A stretch of 64,000 nucleotides of DNA from Brooklawnia cerclae (GTDB taxonomy: Bacteria; Actinomycetota; Actinomycetes; Propionibacteriales; Propionibacteriaceae): the NCBI RefSeq assembly GCF_011758645.1, contig NZ_JAAMOZ010000001.1:1860001-1924000 (forward strand). The letters run 5' to 3'. Position numbers and translations under genes: made by a program. Below are positions 51,217-60,232 of this stretch, in pieces. Under the pieces are notes generated by a model. It did not search any database. It was given only the letters and a program-made list of their open reading frames with translations, and was not told the origin of the DNA. Every line of letters starts with the position of its first letter. The stretch's first letter is position 1.

Positions 51217-52755
51217 TCACTCGCTAACGCTCACGCCTGCCAGGTTGATCCCCACACCCATGTAGTTGGGGGCGAACCCGCTGACGCCGGTCGTCGTGAT
51301 GATGATGTTCGGCGGGTTGTAGAGCCAGTCGCCGGGGGCGTCCTCGACGATCTGGTCGATGGCACTGCTGGTGGCCTCGTTGTACGCCGCATCGTCCGTG
51401 GCTTTCTTCGCGTCCGCGAACAGCCCCTGGACATCGGTGTTGTCGTAGCTCCAGTAGTAGTTGGGGTTGGCGTAGTTCGTCACGTTGCGGGGCTCGATGT
51501 GGTTGGTCACCGTGAGATCGAACTCGTGCTGGTTGAGCGTCTTCTCAAGCCAGACGGCGGGGAACTCCTGCTGCTCCAAGGTCACGGTGATGCCGATCTC
51601 AGCCAGTTCCTGCTGGACGACCTGGGCGATCGCCTGGGCGTACGGTCGGCTCGGAACGGTGAACGTGACGTTCAGGTCCGTGACGCCGGACGATGCGATG
51701 AGTTCCTTGGCCTTGTCGACGTCATACGGGTAGGTGTCGGCCAGATCCTCGTAGTAGAGGTCGGTCGGAACCGCGGGGCCTCCGAGAACGGTCCCGTAGC
51801 CGCCGGTAGCCGCGGCGAGGATCGCTTCCCGATCGATGGCGTACATCACCGCGTGCCGCACGTCGGCGTTGTCGAAGGGTGCCTCGGTGGAGTTCATCGT
51901 CATGACGACAACTCCCTGAGTCGTTCCCGTGGTGACCGTGAACTCGGAACTCGATTCGAACGAAGCGATCTGGTCATAGGCCTCGGCCTGGTACAGCGCG
52001 TCCACGCCACCGGACCTCAACGCGTTGGCAGCGGCGTTCGCATCCGCGAAGTAGTCGAGCTCGACCGTCTTCACCAGCGCCGAATCGCCCCAGTAGTCGT
52101 CGTTGCGCTGCAGCACCATCTTCACGCCGGTCTCGTACGACTCGAACGTGAACGGGCCGGTGCCGTTGGCCTCGGTCGCGAGGCTGTCGACCGTGTTGGG
52201 ATCGAACATCGCGCCCAGCGGACCCGCAAGCCAGAACAGCGCGTTGTAGTCGGCTGTGTTCAGCACGACCTTCGCCTCGGTGTCGGAGACTACCTCGACG
52301 TGGTCGATCGCCGAGAGGTTACCCGGCGTGTTCGCCGTCCACTCGCCCAGGCGCTCGAGCGAGAACTTCACGTTCTCGGCAGTGAAAGGATCGCCGTTGT
52401 GGAAGGTCACGCCCTCCTGCAGGACGAAGTCATAGGTGAGGCCATCGTCGCTGACCGTCCACGACTTCGCGAGGAGCGGCTGAAGTTCGCCCTCGCTGTC
52501 GACCGCAACCAGACCTTCGTAGACGTTGCCGACGAGAGCCTGGAAGATGGCCGCGCCGCTGGTCTGCGTGAAGTCGAGGCTGGCCGGGGTGGCCGCCAGG
52601 CCGACGCGGAGCGTCGCGTCCGAGGCTGTCGCCCCCTGCGAACTGCTCGAGGAGTCGGACGTGGTGCTGCCGGCATTGCAGGCGCCCAGCAGCATGGCGC
52701 CTGCGATCATCAGGCCGGCAACCCCCAGGAGTCGCCGGTGGTGTCTTCTTGTCAT
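51217..52755 (-). CDS. Peptide/opine ABC transporter substrate-binding lipoprotein
   Basis: The 512-residue lipoprotein has a lipobox LLGAC with the acylated cysteine at about 26, a Ser-rich linker and a type 5 solute-binding domain (SBP_bac_5) with LAKSWTVSDDGLTYDFVLQEGVTFHNGDP. It is held on the outer face of the membrane and delivers ligand to the DppBC-type permeases. The adjacent amidase and aminotransferase suggest an amide- or amino-containing ligand; no exact ligand can be read from the sequence. Confidence 0.92.
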   Translation of the reverse strand: MTRRHHRRLLGVAGLMIAGAMLLGACNAGSTTSDSSSSSQGATASDATLRVGLAATPASLDFTQTSGAAIFQALVGNVYEGLVAVDSEGELQPLLAKSWTVSDDGLTYDFVLQEGVTFHNGDPFTAENVKFSLERLGEWTANTPGNLSAIDHVEVVSDTEAKVVLNTADYNALFWLAGPLGAMFDPNTVDSLATEANGTGPFTFESYETGVKMVLQRNDDYWGDSALVKTVELDYFADANAAANALRSGGVDALYQAEAYDQIASFESSSEFTVTTGTTQGVVVMTMNSTEAPFDNADVRHAVMYAIDREAILAAATGGYGTVLGGPAVPTDLYYEDLADTYPYDVDKAKELIASSGVTDLNVTFTVPSRPYAQAIAQVVQQELAEIGITVTLEQQEFPAVWLEKTLNQHEFDLTVTNHIEPRNVTNYANPNYYWSYDNTDVQGLFADAKKATDDAAYNEATSSAIDQIVEDAPGDWLYNPPNIIITTTGVSGFAPNYMGVGINLAGVSVSE

Positions 52756-52852
52756 CGGAGTCCTTTCGTGGAGCTCGGTTCGGGCTGGATTCGGACGGGA
52801 TTCGTGCTGCCCTCGGCACGTGCCGTTCGGGATCGGTGGTTCGGGTTGGCGC

Positions 52853-54316
52853 TCATGCTGGCATGGTCTCCCACACCCGCGGCCAAGGTCTCACTGCCTC
52901 CGCCGGGCGGTTGGCCTCGTAGAAGGCGGCCGCACCCAGCGCGGTCAGGTCGTCGTAACGCTGGGCCGCCACCTGCAGGCCGATCGGGCTGCCGGTGCTG
53001 GTGAACCCGCAGTTGATCGACACCGCCGGCTGACCCGACATGTTGTAGACCACGCAGAAGCCGATGTGGGACATCGGATCGTTGACGTCATTGGACGGCA
53101 TCGGCCACTCCGCGGGGAAGGCCGCCCCGGGTGAGACCGGCGAGAGGATCACGTTGTAGCCCTTCGTGGCCGCCAGGGTCGTCCGCGCCATGTGAAGCTG
53201 CTCGTCCGCGCTGCGCACCGCGTCCTCACCGCCGATGCCTGCTCCCCCACGGCACCATTCGGCGATGAACGGAAGCATCAGGCCACGGCGGTCCTCCGGA
53301 AGGCGCTGGTAGTCGTTCCAGTGCCCGATGCGCCAGAACAGATCGATGAGGTCGATCTCACCACGTTCCAGATAGGGCGGGATGATCTCGACGATCGCCC
53401 CGGCCGCCTCGAAGACCTTCGCCGCCCCGCTGACGGCCGCCGCCACCTCCGGGTCGACGTCGGCCCCGTCCCCGACGTCGAGGACCAGGCCGATCCTCGC
53501 GCCCCGGGGTTCGAAAGAGGCCTGCGTCCAGGGAACCTCGACCGCGGGCAGGCTGTAGGGATCGCGATAGTCCGGGCCGGTGCACACGGTCATCGCGCGA
53601 GCCAGATCGGCGACGCTGCGACCCAGCGGGCCGATGTGGCGTCCGAAATAGGGCGGGTCGACGGGGATGCGCCCGAAGGTGGGTTTGAAGCCGACGGCGC
53701 CGTTCCACGATGCGGGCAGCCGGACCGACCCACCGATGTCGCTGCCGAAGTTGATCGGTGCGTACCCGGCGGCCGCCGCCGCACCGCCGCCGCTCGTGGA
53801 CCCGCCCGGGCTCCAGGCGGGATTCCAGGCGTTCCTCGCGATCGGATGCAGGCTGGACACCCCGGACGACAGCATGCCCAGCTCGGGCATCACCGTTCGT
53901 CCCAGCAGCGGCATGCCCGCCGCGATCAGTTTGTCGACCAGCGGGGCGTTCTCGGTCGCGGGCACAGGCACGGTCGCCGCGGACCCCCACGGTGTCGGGA
54001 TCCCCTCCACCTGCTGGTTCTCCTTGAGGGTCACCGGAATGCCGTCGACCTCACTGAGAGGCGCGCCCGCACGCCACCGCCCGGCGGACTCCTCGGCGCT
54101 GGCGAGCGCACGATCCGCGTAGACCTGCTCCATGGCGTGCAGTGTGCCGTCGGCCTCGTCGATCAATGCCAGGGCGTCGGTCACCACGTCGACCGGCGAG
54201 AACGTCTCCGAGCGGTAGCCCGCGATCAGGTCTTCGACGCCCATGCCGCTGAGCTCTCCCGTCCTGGTCGTGACCGGCCGCGCCGGTGATTCCGTCGTTG
54301 TTCTGGTCGCGTACAT
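52853..54316 (-). CDS. Amidase (amidase-signature family)
   Basis: The 487-residue hydrolase has the Ser-cisSer-Lys triad: Lys98 in VTLKENQ, cis-Ser175 in GGSTSGG and nucleophile Ser197 in GSDIGGSVRLPA. It cleaves carboxamides to acid and ammonia. No GatB/GatC genes are nearby, so it is not a tRNA amidotransferase subunit. The start at 54316 follows GGAG. It lies between the uptake lipoprotein and the dehydrogenase gene on one strand, fitting a catabolic role for an imported amide. Substrate unknown. Confidence 0.9.
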   Translation of the reverse strand: MYATRTTTESPARPVTTRTGELSGMGVEDLIAGYRSETFSPVDVVTDALALIDEADGTLHAMEQVYADRALASAEESAGRWRAGAPLSEVDGIPVTLKENQQVEGIPTPWGSAATVPVPATENAPLVDKLIAAGMPLLGRTVMPELGMLSSGVSSLHPIARNAWNPAWSPGGSTSGGGAAAAAGYAPINFGSDIGGSVRLPASWNGAVGFKPTFGRIPVDPPYFGRHIGPLGRSVADLARAMTVCTGPDYRDPYSLPAVEVPWTQASFEPRGARIGLVLDVGDGADVDPEVAAAVSGAAKVFEAAGAIVEIIPPYLERGEIDLIDLFWRIGHWNDYQRLPEDRRGLMLPFIAEWCRGGAGIGGEDAVRSADEQLHMARTTLAATKGYNVILSPVSPGAAFPAEWPMPSNDVNDPMSHIGFCVVYNMSGQPAVSINCGFTSTGSPIGLQVAAQRYDDLTALGAAAFYEANRPAEAVRPWPRVWETMPA

Positions 54317-54396
54317 CCTTCTCCGTCCCCTCGATTCTGTCGCGCCCGTGCCGGGCGACCGGAGTCGTGCCGATCGCCCGGCGGCAAGCCGCCTGT

Positions 54397-55158
54397 TCAC
54401 TTGCCGGTGGTTCGGGCGATCTTCGTGTTGTGGGCCTGGGCGCGCGGACGCACGATCACCAGGTCGAGATTGACGTGCTCGGGCCGCGTGAGCCCGAACG
54501 CGATGACATCGGCGATGTCCTCGGCGAGCAGGGGCTGGTAGCCCTCGTACACCTTGGCCGCACGGTCCTGGTCGCCGTCGAAGCGGACGAGAGAGAACTC
54601 CTCGGTCGCCACGTTGCCCGGCGAGACCTCCAGCACCCGGATGGGCTCACCGACGATCTCCCAGCGCAACGTGGTGGCCAGCATGCGCTCGGCGTGCTTG
54701 ACACCGGTGTAGCCGGCCCCGCCCTCGTAGGCCCCGTGCGCCGCCGTTGAGGTGACCACCAACACATCGCCTTCCCCGGCCGCACGCAGCAGGGGCAGCA
54801 CGGCCTTGGTGACGCGCAGCGTACCCAGCACGTTGAGTTCGTACATCCGCCGCCAACCGTCGATGTCGGCGTTCTCGACCAGATCGAGCCCGAGAGCACC
54901 GCCCGCGTTGTTCACCACGGCGTCCAGCCCACCGGTCTGTTCGAGGTGCGCGACCAGCGCGTCGACCTGGGAATCGTCCGTGATGTCGATCGGGTAGGTC
55001 TGGCAGCCCGTCTCCGCCGCCAACTCCGACAGGCGGTCGGCCCGGCGAGCCGCCGCGACCACGGTGAACCCGTCGGCGCACAGCCGGCGTACCGTGGCGG
55101 CGCCGATGCCCGACGAGGCGCCGGTGACCAGCACGCGGCGCGACGCGGCTCGGGTCAT
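54397..55158 (-). CDS. Short-chain dehydrogenase/reductase
   Basis: The 253-residue NAD(P)-dependent oxidoreductase has the cofactor motif TGASSGIG at about 13-20, NNAGG near 87 and the active-site YxxxK in YTGVKHAER. It resembles serine/3-hydroxy acid dehydrogenases of the YdfG type. The ATG at 55158 overlaps the aminotransferase stop by 4 nt, so the two act together, perhaps in removing an amino group and then reducing or oxidising the product. Confidence 0.9.
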   Translation of the reverse strand: MTRAASRRVLVTGASSGIGAATVRRLCADGFTVVAAARRADRLSELAAETGCQTYPIDITDDSQVDALVAHLEQTGGLDAVVNNAGGALGLDLVENADIDGWRRMYELNVLGTLRVTKAVLPLLRAAGEGDVLVVTSTAAHGAYEGGAGYTGVKHAERMLATTLRWEIVGEPIRVLEVSPGNVATEEFSLVRFDGDQDRAAKVYEGYQPLLAEDIADVIAFGLTRPEHVNLDLVIVRPRAQAHNTKIARTTGK

Positions 55159-56528
55159 CGGCCGGCCTCCTCGTTCAGCACGTCGGCCAGGATCTGCATG
55201 CCGTGCGTCGCCTCCTCCGGCGTGATGACGCACGGGGGGACGACGTGAACGCGGTTGTCGGCGATGGTCGGGATGAGCCCGCCGGCCAGGCATGCCGACT
55301 TGATCGCCGCCATCCTGGACGCGGGCAGCGGCTCCTTGGTCGCCTGGTCCGCCACCAGTTCGGCCGCCCAGAAGACGCCGGTTCCCCGCACGTCGCCGAC
55401 GATGGGGTTGGTGTCGGCGAGCGCGGTCAGTGCCGGCCCGATGACGGTGGCACCCACATCGGCCGCGTTCTCGACGATGTGCTCGTCCTCCATGGCGGTG
55501 ATCGTGGCGATGATCGCGGCCATCGCGAGCGGGTGGCCCGAGTAGGTCAGACCGCCGGGGAAGACACGCTCGTCGAACGCGTGGGCGATCGGCGAGCTGA
55601 TCAGCACGCCGCCGGCCGGCACGTACCCGGAGTTGACGCCCTTGGCGAAGGTGATCAGGTCGGGGACGACGTCGTGCTGCTCGAAGGCGAACCAGCTGCC
55701 CGTGCGGCCGAAGCCTGCCATCACCTCGTCGCAGATCATGACGATCCCGTAGCGGTCGGCTATCTCACGGACTCCGGCGAGATACCCGGGCGGCGGAACC
55801 ATGATCCCGGCGGTGCCGGGCACCGTCTCCAGCAGGATGCCCGCGATCGTCTCGGAGCCCTCGGCCTGGATCACCCGCTCGAGATGGTGCAGCGCACGCG
55901 CGCATTCCTCCTCGGGGGTGGTCGCCCAGAACTCCGACCGGTACAGGTAGGGACCGAAGACGTGCACATGGCCACGGGCGAACTCGTTGGGGATCCGCCG
56001 CCAGTCGCCGGTGGCGACCACCGCGGCCCCGGTGTTGCCGTGATACGAGCGGTAGCGCGAGATGATCTTGTCGCGGCCGGTGTAGAGCCTCGCGAGCCGC
56101 ATCGCGTTCTCGTTGGCATCGGCGCCGGCGTTGGTGAAGAAGACCTTCTCGAAGGGGGCCGGAGCGTGCGACAGGATCTTGCCCGCCGCTTCCGCCCGGG
56201 TCAGGTTGGCCGTGGAGGGTGCGATCGTGGTGAGGATGTCGGCCTGCTCCTTGATCGCCGCGACGACCTTGGGATGCTGGTAGCCGATGTTCACGTTGAT
56301 GAGCTGGCTGGAGAAATCCACCCAGCGATCGCCCGCGTGGTTCCACAAGGTCGCGCCCTGCCCCCCGGCCACGCTGAACGCGGGCAGATGGGCTTGGGCC
56401 GACCAGGAGTGGAACACCCGGGAGTGGTCCGCTGCGATGACCGCGGCATCCAGCTCAGCGCCGGTCGACCCAGCGCCCACCGGGGCCGTCGGATCGTCCA
56501 CTGTGATCACCTGCGCTGTCGAGGACAT
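55155..56528 (-). CDS. Class III aminotransferase
   Basis: The 457-residue PLP enzyme has FFTNAGADANENAMRLAR, the DEVMAGFGRTGSW motif and the PLP lysine in TFAKGVNSGY. It belongs to the omega-amino acid/taurine-pyruvate-like aminotransferases; the region RSYHGNTGAAVVATGDWRR and PGTAGIMVPPPGYL are close to that group. AAGGAAGG precedes the ATG at 56528. A much longer in-frame extension upstream (to 58022) is a shadow of the divergent regulator. Substrate may be an omega-amino acid or amine released from the imported compound. Confidence 0.9.
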   Translation of the reverse strand: MSSTAQVITVDDPTAPVGAGSTGAELDAAVIAADHSRVFHSWSAQAHLPAFSVAGGQGATLWNHAGDRWVDFSSQLINVNIGYQHPKVVAAIKEQADILTTIAPSTANLTRAEAAGKILSHAPAPFEKVFFTNAGADANENAMRLARLYTGRDKIISRYRSYHGNTGAAVVATGDWRRIPNEFARGHVHVFGPYLYRSEFWATTPEEECARALHHLERVIQAEGSETIAGILLETVPGTAGIMVPPPGYLAGVREIADRYGIVMICDEVMAGFGRTGSWFAFEQHDVVPDLITFAKGVNSGYVPAGGVLISSPIAHAFDERVFPGGLTYSGHPLAMAAIIATITAMEDEHIVENAADVGATVIGPALTALADTNPIVGDVRGTGVFWAAELVADQATKEPLPASRMAAIKSACLAGGLIPTIADNRVHVVPPCVITPEEATHGMQILADVLNEEAGR

Positions 56529-56590
56529 ACATGCCTTCCTTAGTCCGTCGTACGTCGGCGAGAGCGTCTGTCGACACCCACCGGCTATGT

Positions 56591-56614
56591 CTGTTGTTTG
56601 TGTCACTGTTGTTG
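56591..56614. promoter_or_regulatory. Direct repeats in the MocR/aminotransferase intergenic region
   Basis: CTGTTGTTT at 56591 and CTGTTGTTG at 56606 are direct repeats 15 bp apart in the only AT-rich part of the divergent promoter. MocR-type regulators typically bind direct repeats between themselves and their target gene. Confidence 0.4.
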
Positions 56615-56717
56615 TTGAATATTTCTGCGGCGTAACCGCAGGTGCACGGGTCTGTAAATGCTCGTCGCCGAGGCCGGCGACCGCGCCCCACGCCGGTGAG
56701 CCGAGGAAGGACGCTCG

Positions 56718-58100
56718 ATGCCCCAGATAACCGCCGCCCAGATCGCCGCCGGCTTGGAAGGACACAGCCCCGCCCAGATCGCTGCCGGGGTCGCCCGCAT
56801 GGTCAACGAGGGCACGGTGTCGGCCGGCGACAGGCTGCCGATCGTCCGCGACCTCGCCACTCGGCTCGGGGTGAGCACGGGAACCGTCGGGGCAGCGTGG
56901 AACACGTTGTCGGCGCTCGGTCTGGTCGAGTCGCGGGGACGCGCGGGGACGTTCGTCCTGCCCACACCGGCCAGCTGGTTGCCGCCACGCTACCGGCGCG
57001 CCCGGAACATCGACACCGAGGTGCATCTCGACCTGTCCACCGGCACGCCGGATCCCTCGTTGCTGCCCGACATCCGTGAGCCGCTCATGGTCGCCGCGGC
57101 GAACCTGGAACTCGTCCAGGTGAACTCGTATCTGGCTCCCCCGGTGCTGCCGCGGCTCGAATCGCTGCTGCAGGACACCTGGCCGTTCCGGGCCCAGCGC
57201 ATCACCGTGGTCAACGGCGCGATGGACGGACTGATCCGGACGCTCAACCAGGTGGTCCGCTTCGGCGACCGCGTCGCGGTCGAGAGCCCGGGCTATCCCC
57301 CCGTGTTCGACATACTCGACCAGCTCGGGCTGGTTCGCGTTCCGCTCGGCCTCGACCATGCCGGCGCCACACCGGGATCGGTCAAGGCCGCGATCGCGGC
57401 CGGCGCCAGGGCCATGATCCTGCAGCCACGTGCGCAGAACCCCACCGGCGTGTCGATGACACCCACGCGAGTGCGTGAATTGGCCACCATCATCCGGGCG
57501 CGCACCAGCGGGACCAGCGGCGGCAACCGGCTCGTGATCATCGAGGACGACCACAGCGGCCGGATCGCACCAGTACGTGACATGAGCCTGGGGACCTACC
57601 TGCCCGACCGCGTTGTGCACGTCCGCTCGTACTCCAAGACCCACGGCCCCGACCTGCGCATCGCGGGAGTCGGCGGGCCCGCACACGTCGTGGACGCCAT
57701 CGTCGCCCGGCGGCTCATGGGCGCCGGCTGGACGAGTCGTGTGCTCCAGATGGTGCTGGCCAGCATGCTCACCGACACCCGGGCCCAGGCCGCGGTGGCG
57801 CACGCCTCTCAGGAGTACGCCAATCGCCGCACGTTGTTCGCCAAAGCCCTGGCGGACAACGGTCTGGTCATCACCCCGGGCGACGGCCTGACGATGTGGA
57901 TCCCGGTGGCGAACGAGGAGGCGGCCATGGCGCGTCTCCTGGCGGCCGGAATCCGCGCCTCGGCGGGCAGCGAGTTCCTGGCGCACCCGGAGAACGCACC
58001 TGCGCCTGGCTCCGGCGGCCACCTGCGCATCACACTCGGAGCACTGCGCTCGGATTTCGACGCCGTGGCTGCCATCGTGGCCAGGGCCGCTCGCGCATGA
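56718..58100 (+). CDS. MocR-type GntR regulator with aminotransferase-like domain
   Basis: The 460-residue protein joins a GntR winged helix (about 1-85, GDRLPIVRDLATRLGVSTGTV) to a fold-type I aminotransferase domain. The PLP lysine lies in RSYSKTHGPDLRIAG near 310. MocR proteins use PLP adducts as effectors rather than catalysing transamination. It is divergent from the aminotransferase-SDR-amidase-transporter genes and should control them in response to an amino compound such as GABA, taurine or a related ligand. Confidence 0.93.
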   Translation: MPQITAAQIAAGLEGHSPAQIAAGVARMVNEGTVSAGDRLPIVRDLATRLGVSTGTVGAAWNTLSALGLVESRGRAGTFVLPTPASWLPPRYRRARNIDTEVHLDLSTGTPDPSLLPDIREPLMVAAANLELVQVNSYLAPPVLPRLESLLQDTWPFRAQRITVVNGAMDGLIRTLNQVVRFGDRVAVESPGYPPVFDILDQLGLVRVPLGLDHAGATPGSVKAAIAAGARAMILQPRAQNPTGVSMTPTRVRELATIIRARTSGTSGGNRLVIIEDDHSGRIAPVRDMSLGTYLPDRVVHVRSYSKTHGPDLRIAGVGGPAHVVDAIVARRLMGAGWTSRVLQMVLASMLTDTRAQAAVAHASQEYANRRTLFAKALADNGLVITPGDGLTMWIPVANEEAAMARLLAAGIRASAGSEFLAHPENAPAPGSGGHLRITLGALRSDFDAVAAIVARAARA

Positions 58101-58121
58101 CCCGGGCCGGACGGACCCGGA

Positions 58122-58652
58122 TCAGCGGGTCAGGCCCTCGACCAACTCGGCTCCCGGGAGGGCCAACAGCGACGCGCCGTGGAGCACGAGCTTCGAACGG
58201 CGCACCCCCGACCCGATGCACAGCCACTCGACGTCGCGGACCGTCTCGTCCAGCCAAACCGGCCACTGGGCGCCGAGCCCGACCGGTGTGATCCCGCCGT
58301 ATTCCATGCCCGAGGACTCCGTCGCCTCCTCCATCGGGGCGAACGACGCCTTGCGCACATCCAACCTGCGCTTGAGTACGCCGTTCACATCGACTCGGCG
58401 ACTGCCGAGCGCCATCGCGCAGCACCGGCGTTCCTCGCCCTGGCGTCGTCCTGTCACGAGCACCGCGTTGCCCATGACCTCGAGCGGCAAGCCATGGGCC
58501 TGACACAACGCATCCGTGTCGGAGATCGTGGGATCGATCTCGAAGACGTAGGCCTCCGGCACGTACCCCAACGCGGCACGCACCGGCGCCCCCAACAACT
58601 CCGGGTGCTCGGATGCCGGAACCGGCCCCATCACATCGAACCATCTACTCAC
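58122..58652 (-). CDS. YbaK/EbsC-type aminoacyl-tRNA deacylase
   Basis: The 176-residue protein has the YbaK/ProX fold motifs VLVTGRRQGEE, DVNGVLKRRLDVRKASFAPMEEATESSGMEYGGITPVGL and SKLVLHGASLLAL. Family members hydrolyse Cys-tRNA(Pro) or Ala-tRNA(Pro) formed by ProRS. The GTG at 58652 overlaps the cysteine desulfurase stop by 4 nt, so it is the last gene of the encapsulin operon. In this position it may guard against Cys mischarging when cysteine is high. Substrate is inferred from family and context. Confidence 0.85.
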   Translation of the reverse strand: MSRWFDVMGPVPASEHPELLGAPVRAALGYVPEAYVFEIDPTISDTDALCQAHGLPLEVMGNAVLVTGRRQGEERRCCAMALGSRRVDVNGVLKRRLDVRKASFAPMEEATESSGMEYGGITPVGLGAQWPVWLDETVRDVEWLCIGSGVRRSKLVLHGASLLALPGAELVEGLTR

Positions 58653-60232
58653 CAAACGCCACCCCCGGCCACGTTTCTTACCACATCCGCGAGCGCGTCG
58701 AGTTCGTCGCAGGTGTTGTAGAACGCGATCGAGGGACGAACGGTGGCCTCGAGCCCGAAACGACGCAGGGCCGGCTGGGCACAATGGTGGCCGGCACGCA
58801 CGGCGATCCCCTCACGGCTCAGCGCCTGGCCGACCTCCTCGACCGAGTGCCCGTCCAGCACGAAGCTGAGCACGGTCGCCTTCTGCGCAGCGGTTCCGAC
58901 GATGCGGACGCCCGGGACACGCCGCAACGCCTCGGTGCCGTAGACAAGCAGCGCGTGCTCATAGGCAGCGATGTTCTCGATGCCCAGGCCCCGTACGTAC
59001 TCGATGGCCGCCGCCAACCCGACCGCGTCCGCGATGTTCCCGGTGCCCGCCTCGAACTTCGCCGGTGCGGGCTGATAAATCGTCTGCTCGAAGGTGACGT
59101 CGGCGATCATGTTGCCTCCGCCCTGGTACGGCTCGGCCTCCTCGAGCAGTTCGCCCTTCCCGTAGACCACACCGATGCCGGTGGGTCCGAGGATCTTGTG
59201 CCCCGAGAACACCAGGAAGTCGACGTCGAGCGCCCTCACGTCCAGTGGCAGGTGCGGCGCGGACTGTGCCGCGTCCAGCAACACCGGCACGCCGTGCGAA
59301 TGCGCGATGGCGATCATCTCGGCGGCTGGGGTGATCGTACCGAGCGCGTTCGCCACATGCGCGAACGACGCGAACCGGGTGCGGGGCGTGAAGAGCCGGG
59401 AATAGGCGCCCAGTTCGATCTGGCCGTCATCGTCGATCGGGGCCACCTTGATGACCGCACCCGTCTCGGCCGCGACGATCTGCCACGGCACGATGTTGGC
59501 GTGATGCTCCAACCGGGTGAGCACGACCTCGTCCCCGGGCGCCAGCCTCGGCCTGACGAACGACCGCGCCACGAGGTTGATGCCCTCGGTGGTGCCCCGG
59601 ACGAACACGATCTCGTCGGGCGAGCCCGCGCCGATGAAGCCGGCGACCGTCCGGCGGGACGCCTCGTAGGCGTCGGTGGACCGGGCAGCGAGAGCATGCG
59701 CAGCCCGGTGGACGTTGGAGTTCTCGTGCTCGTAGTAGCGGACGAGGCGATCGATCACCGCACGCGGGCGCTGGGTCGTGGCCGCGTTGTCGAGCCACAC
59801 GAGCGGCTTGCCGTCGACGACCTCGGCCAGGATCGGAAAGTCCTCTCGAACCGATTCCACGCTTCGGGCCCCGACGAAGGCCTGCGAACGCCCACGGGTG
59901 GGACGCCGGTCGGCCCGGGTGCCTACGGTCGGCGGCGTGCTGTGCTCCTCGCCGAGACGCACCAGTCGCGGACGGTATTCCTCGGCGTCGGCCGCCGGGG
60001 CCGGGATCTCCGGCGCCCACGGCCCGGTCGGTACCCGGGTCACGACGTGCCCCAGCGATGCGGCCGCTGCCGGGACGACCTGTGGCGACAAAGCCGAGGG
60101 GACCGTGGGCGTGATCGCTGGTGCAGCGGACGGCCCCGCCGAGGGGGCGGTCGCAAACTCGGGGAAGTACAGGGAAGCCAGCCGGCCGATCTGGCCTTCG
60201 AGTGAGGGAGCCCGCCACTCACTCGTAGTCAT
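58649..60232 (-). CDS. Cysteine desulfurase, encapsulin cargo (SufS-like with N-terminal extension)
   Basis: The 527-residue protein has two parts. Residues about 1-125 are low-complexity, rich in Ala, Pro and Ser, with a hydrophobic-aromatic motif LEGQIGRLASLYFPEF at 11-26. From about 128 follows a full type II cysteine desulfurase with PLP Lys near 345 (FSGHKILGP) and catalytic Cys near 483 (RAGHHCAQP). Family 2A encapsulins pack cysteine desulfurases through such disordered N-terminal regions. The ATG at 60232 overlaps the shell gene by 14 nt. It should release sulfur from cysteine inside the shell; classic SufS lacks this extension. Confidence 0.93.
   Translation of the reverse strand: MTTSEWRAPSLEGQIGRLASLYFPEFATAPSAGPSAAPAITPTVPSALSPQVVPAAAASLGHVVTRVPTGPWAPEIPAPAADAEEYRPRLVRLGEEHSTPPTVGTRADRRPTRGRSQAFVGARSVESVREDFPILAEVVDGKPLVWLDNAATTQRPRAVIDRLVRYYEHENSNVHRAAHALAARSTDAYEASRRTVAGFIGAGSPDEIVFVRGTTEGINLVARSFVRPRLAPGDEVVLTRLEHHANIVPWQIVAAETGAVIKVAPIDDDGQIELGAYSRLFTPRTRFASFAHVANALGTITPAAEMIAIAHSHGVPVLLDAAQSAPHLPLDVRALDVDFLVFSGHKILGPTGIGVVYGKGELLEEAEPYQGGGNMIADVTFEQTIYQPAPAKFEAGTGNIADAVGLAAAIEYVRGLGIENIAAYEHALLVYGTEALRRVPGVRIVGTAAQKATVLSFVLDGHSVEEVGQALSREGIAVRAGHHCAQPALRRFGLEATVRPSIAFYNTCDELDALADVVRNVAGGGVW

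Noticed and set aside
56529-58022. 500-residue upstream extension of the aminotransferase frame
   Set aside because: It lies antisense to the MocR gene and has random-looking arginine-rich composition; a good ribosome site marks the start at 56528.
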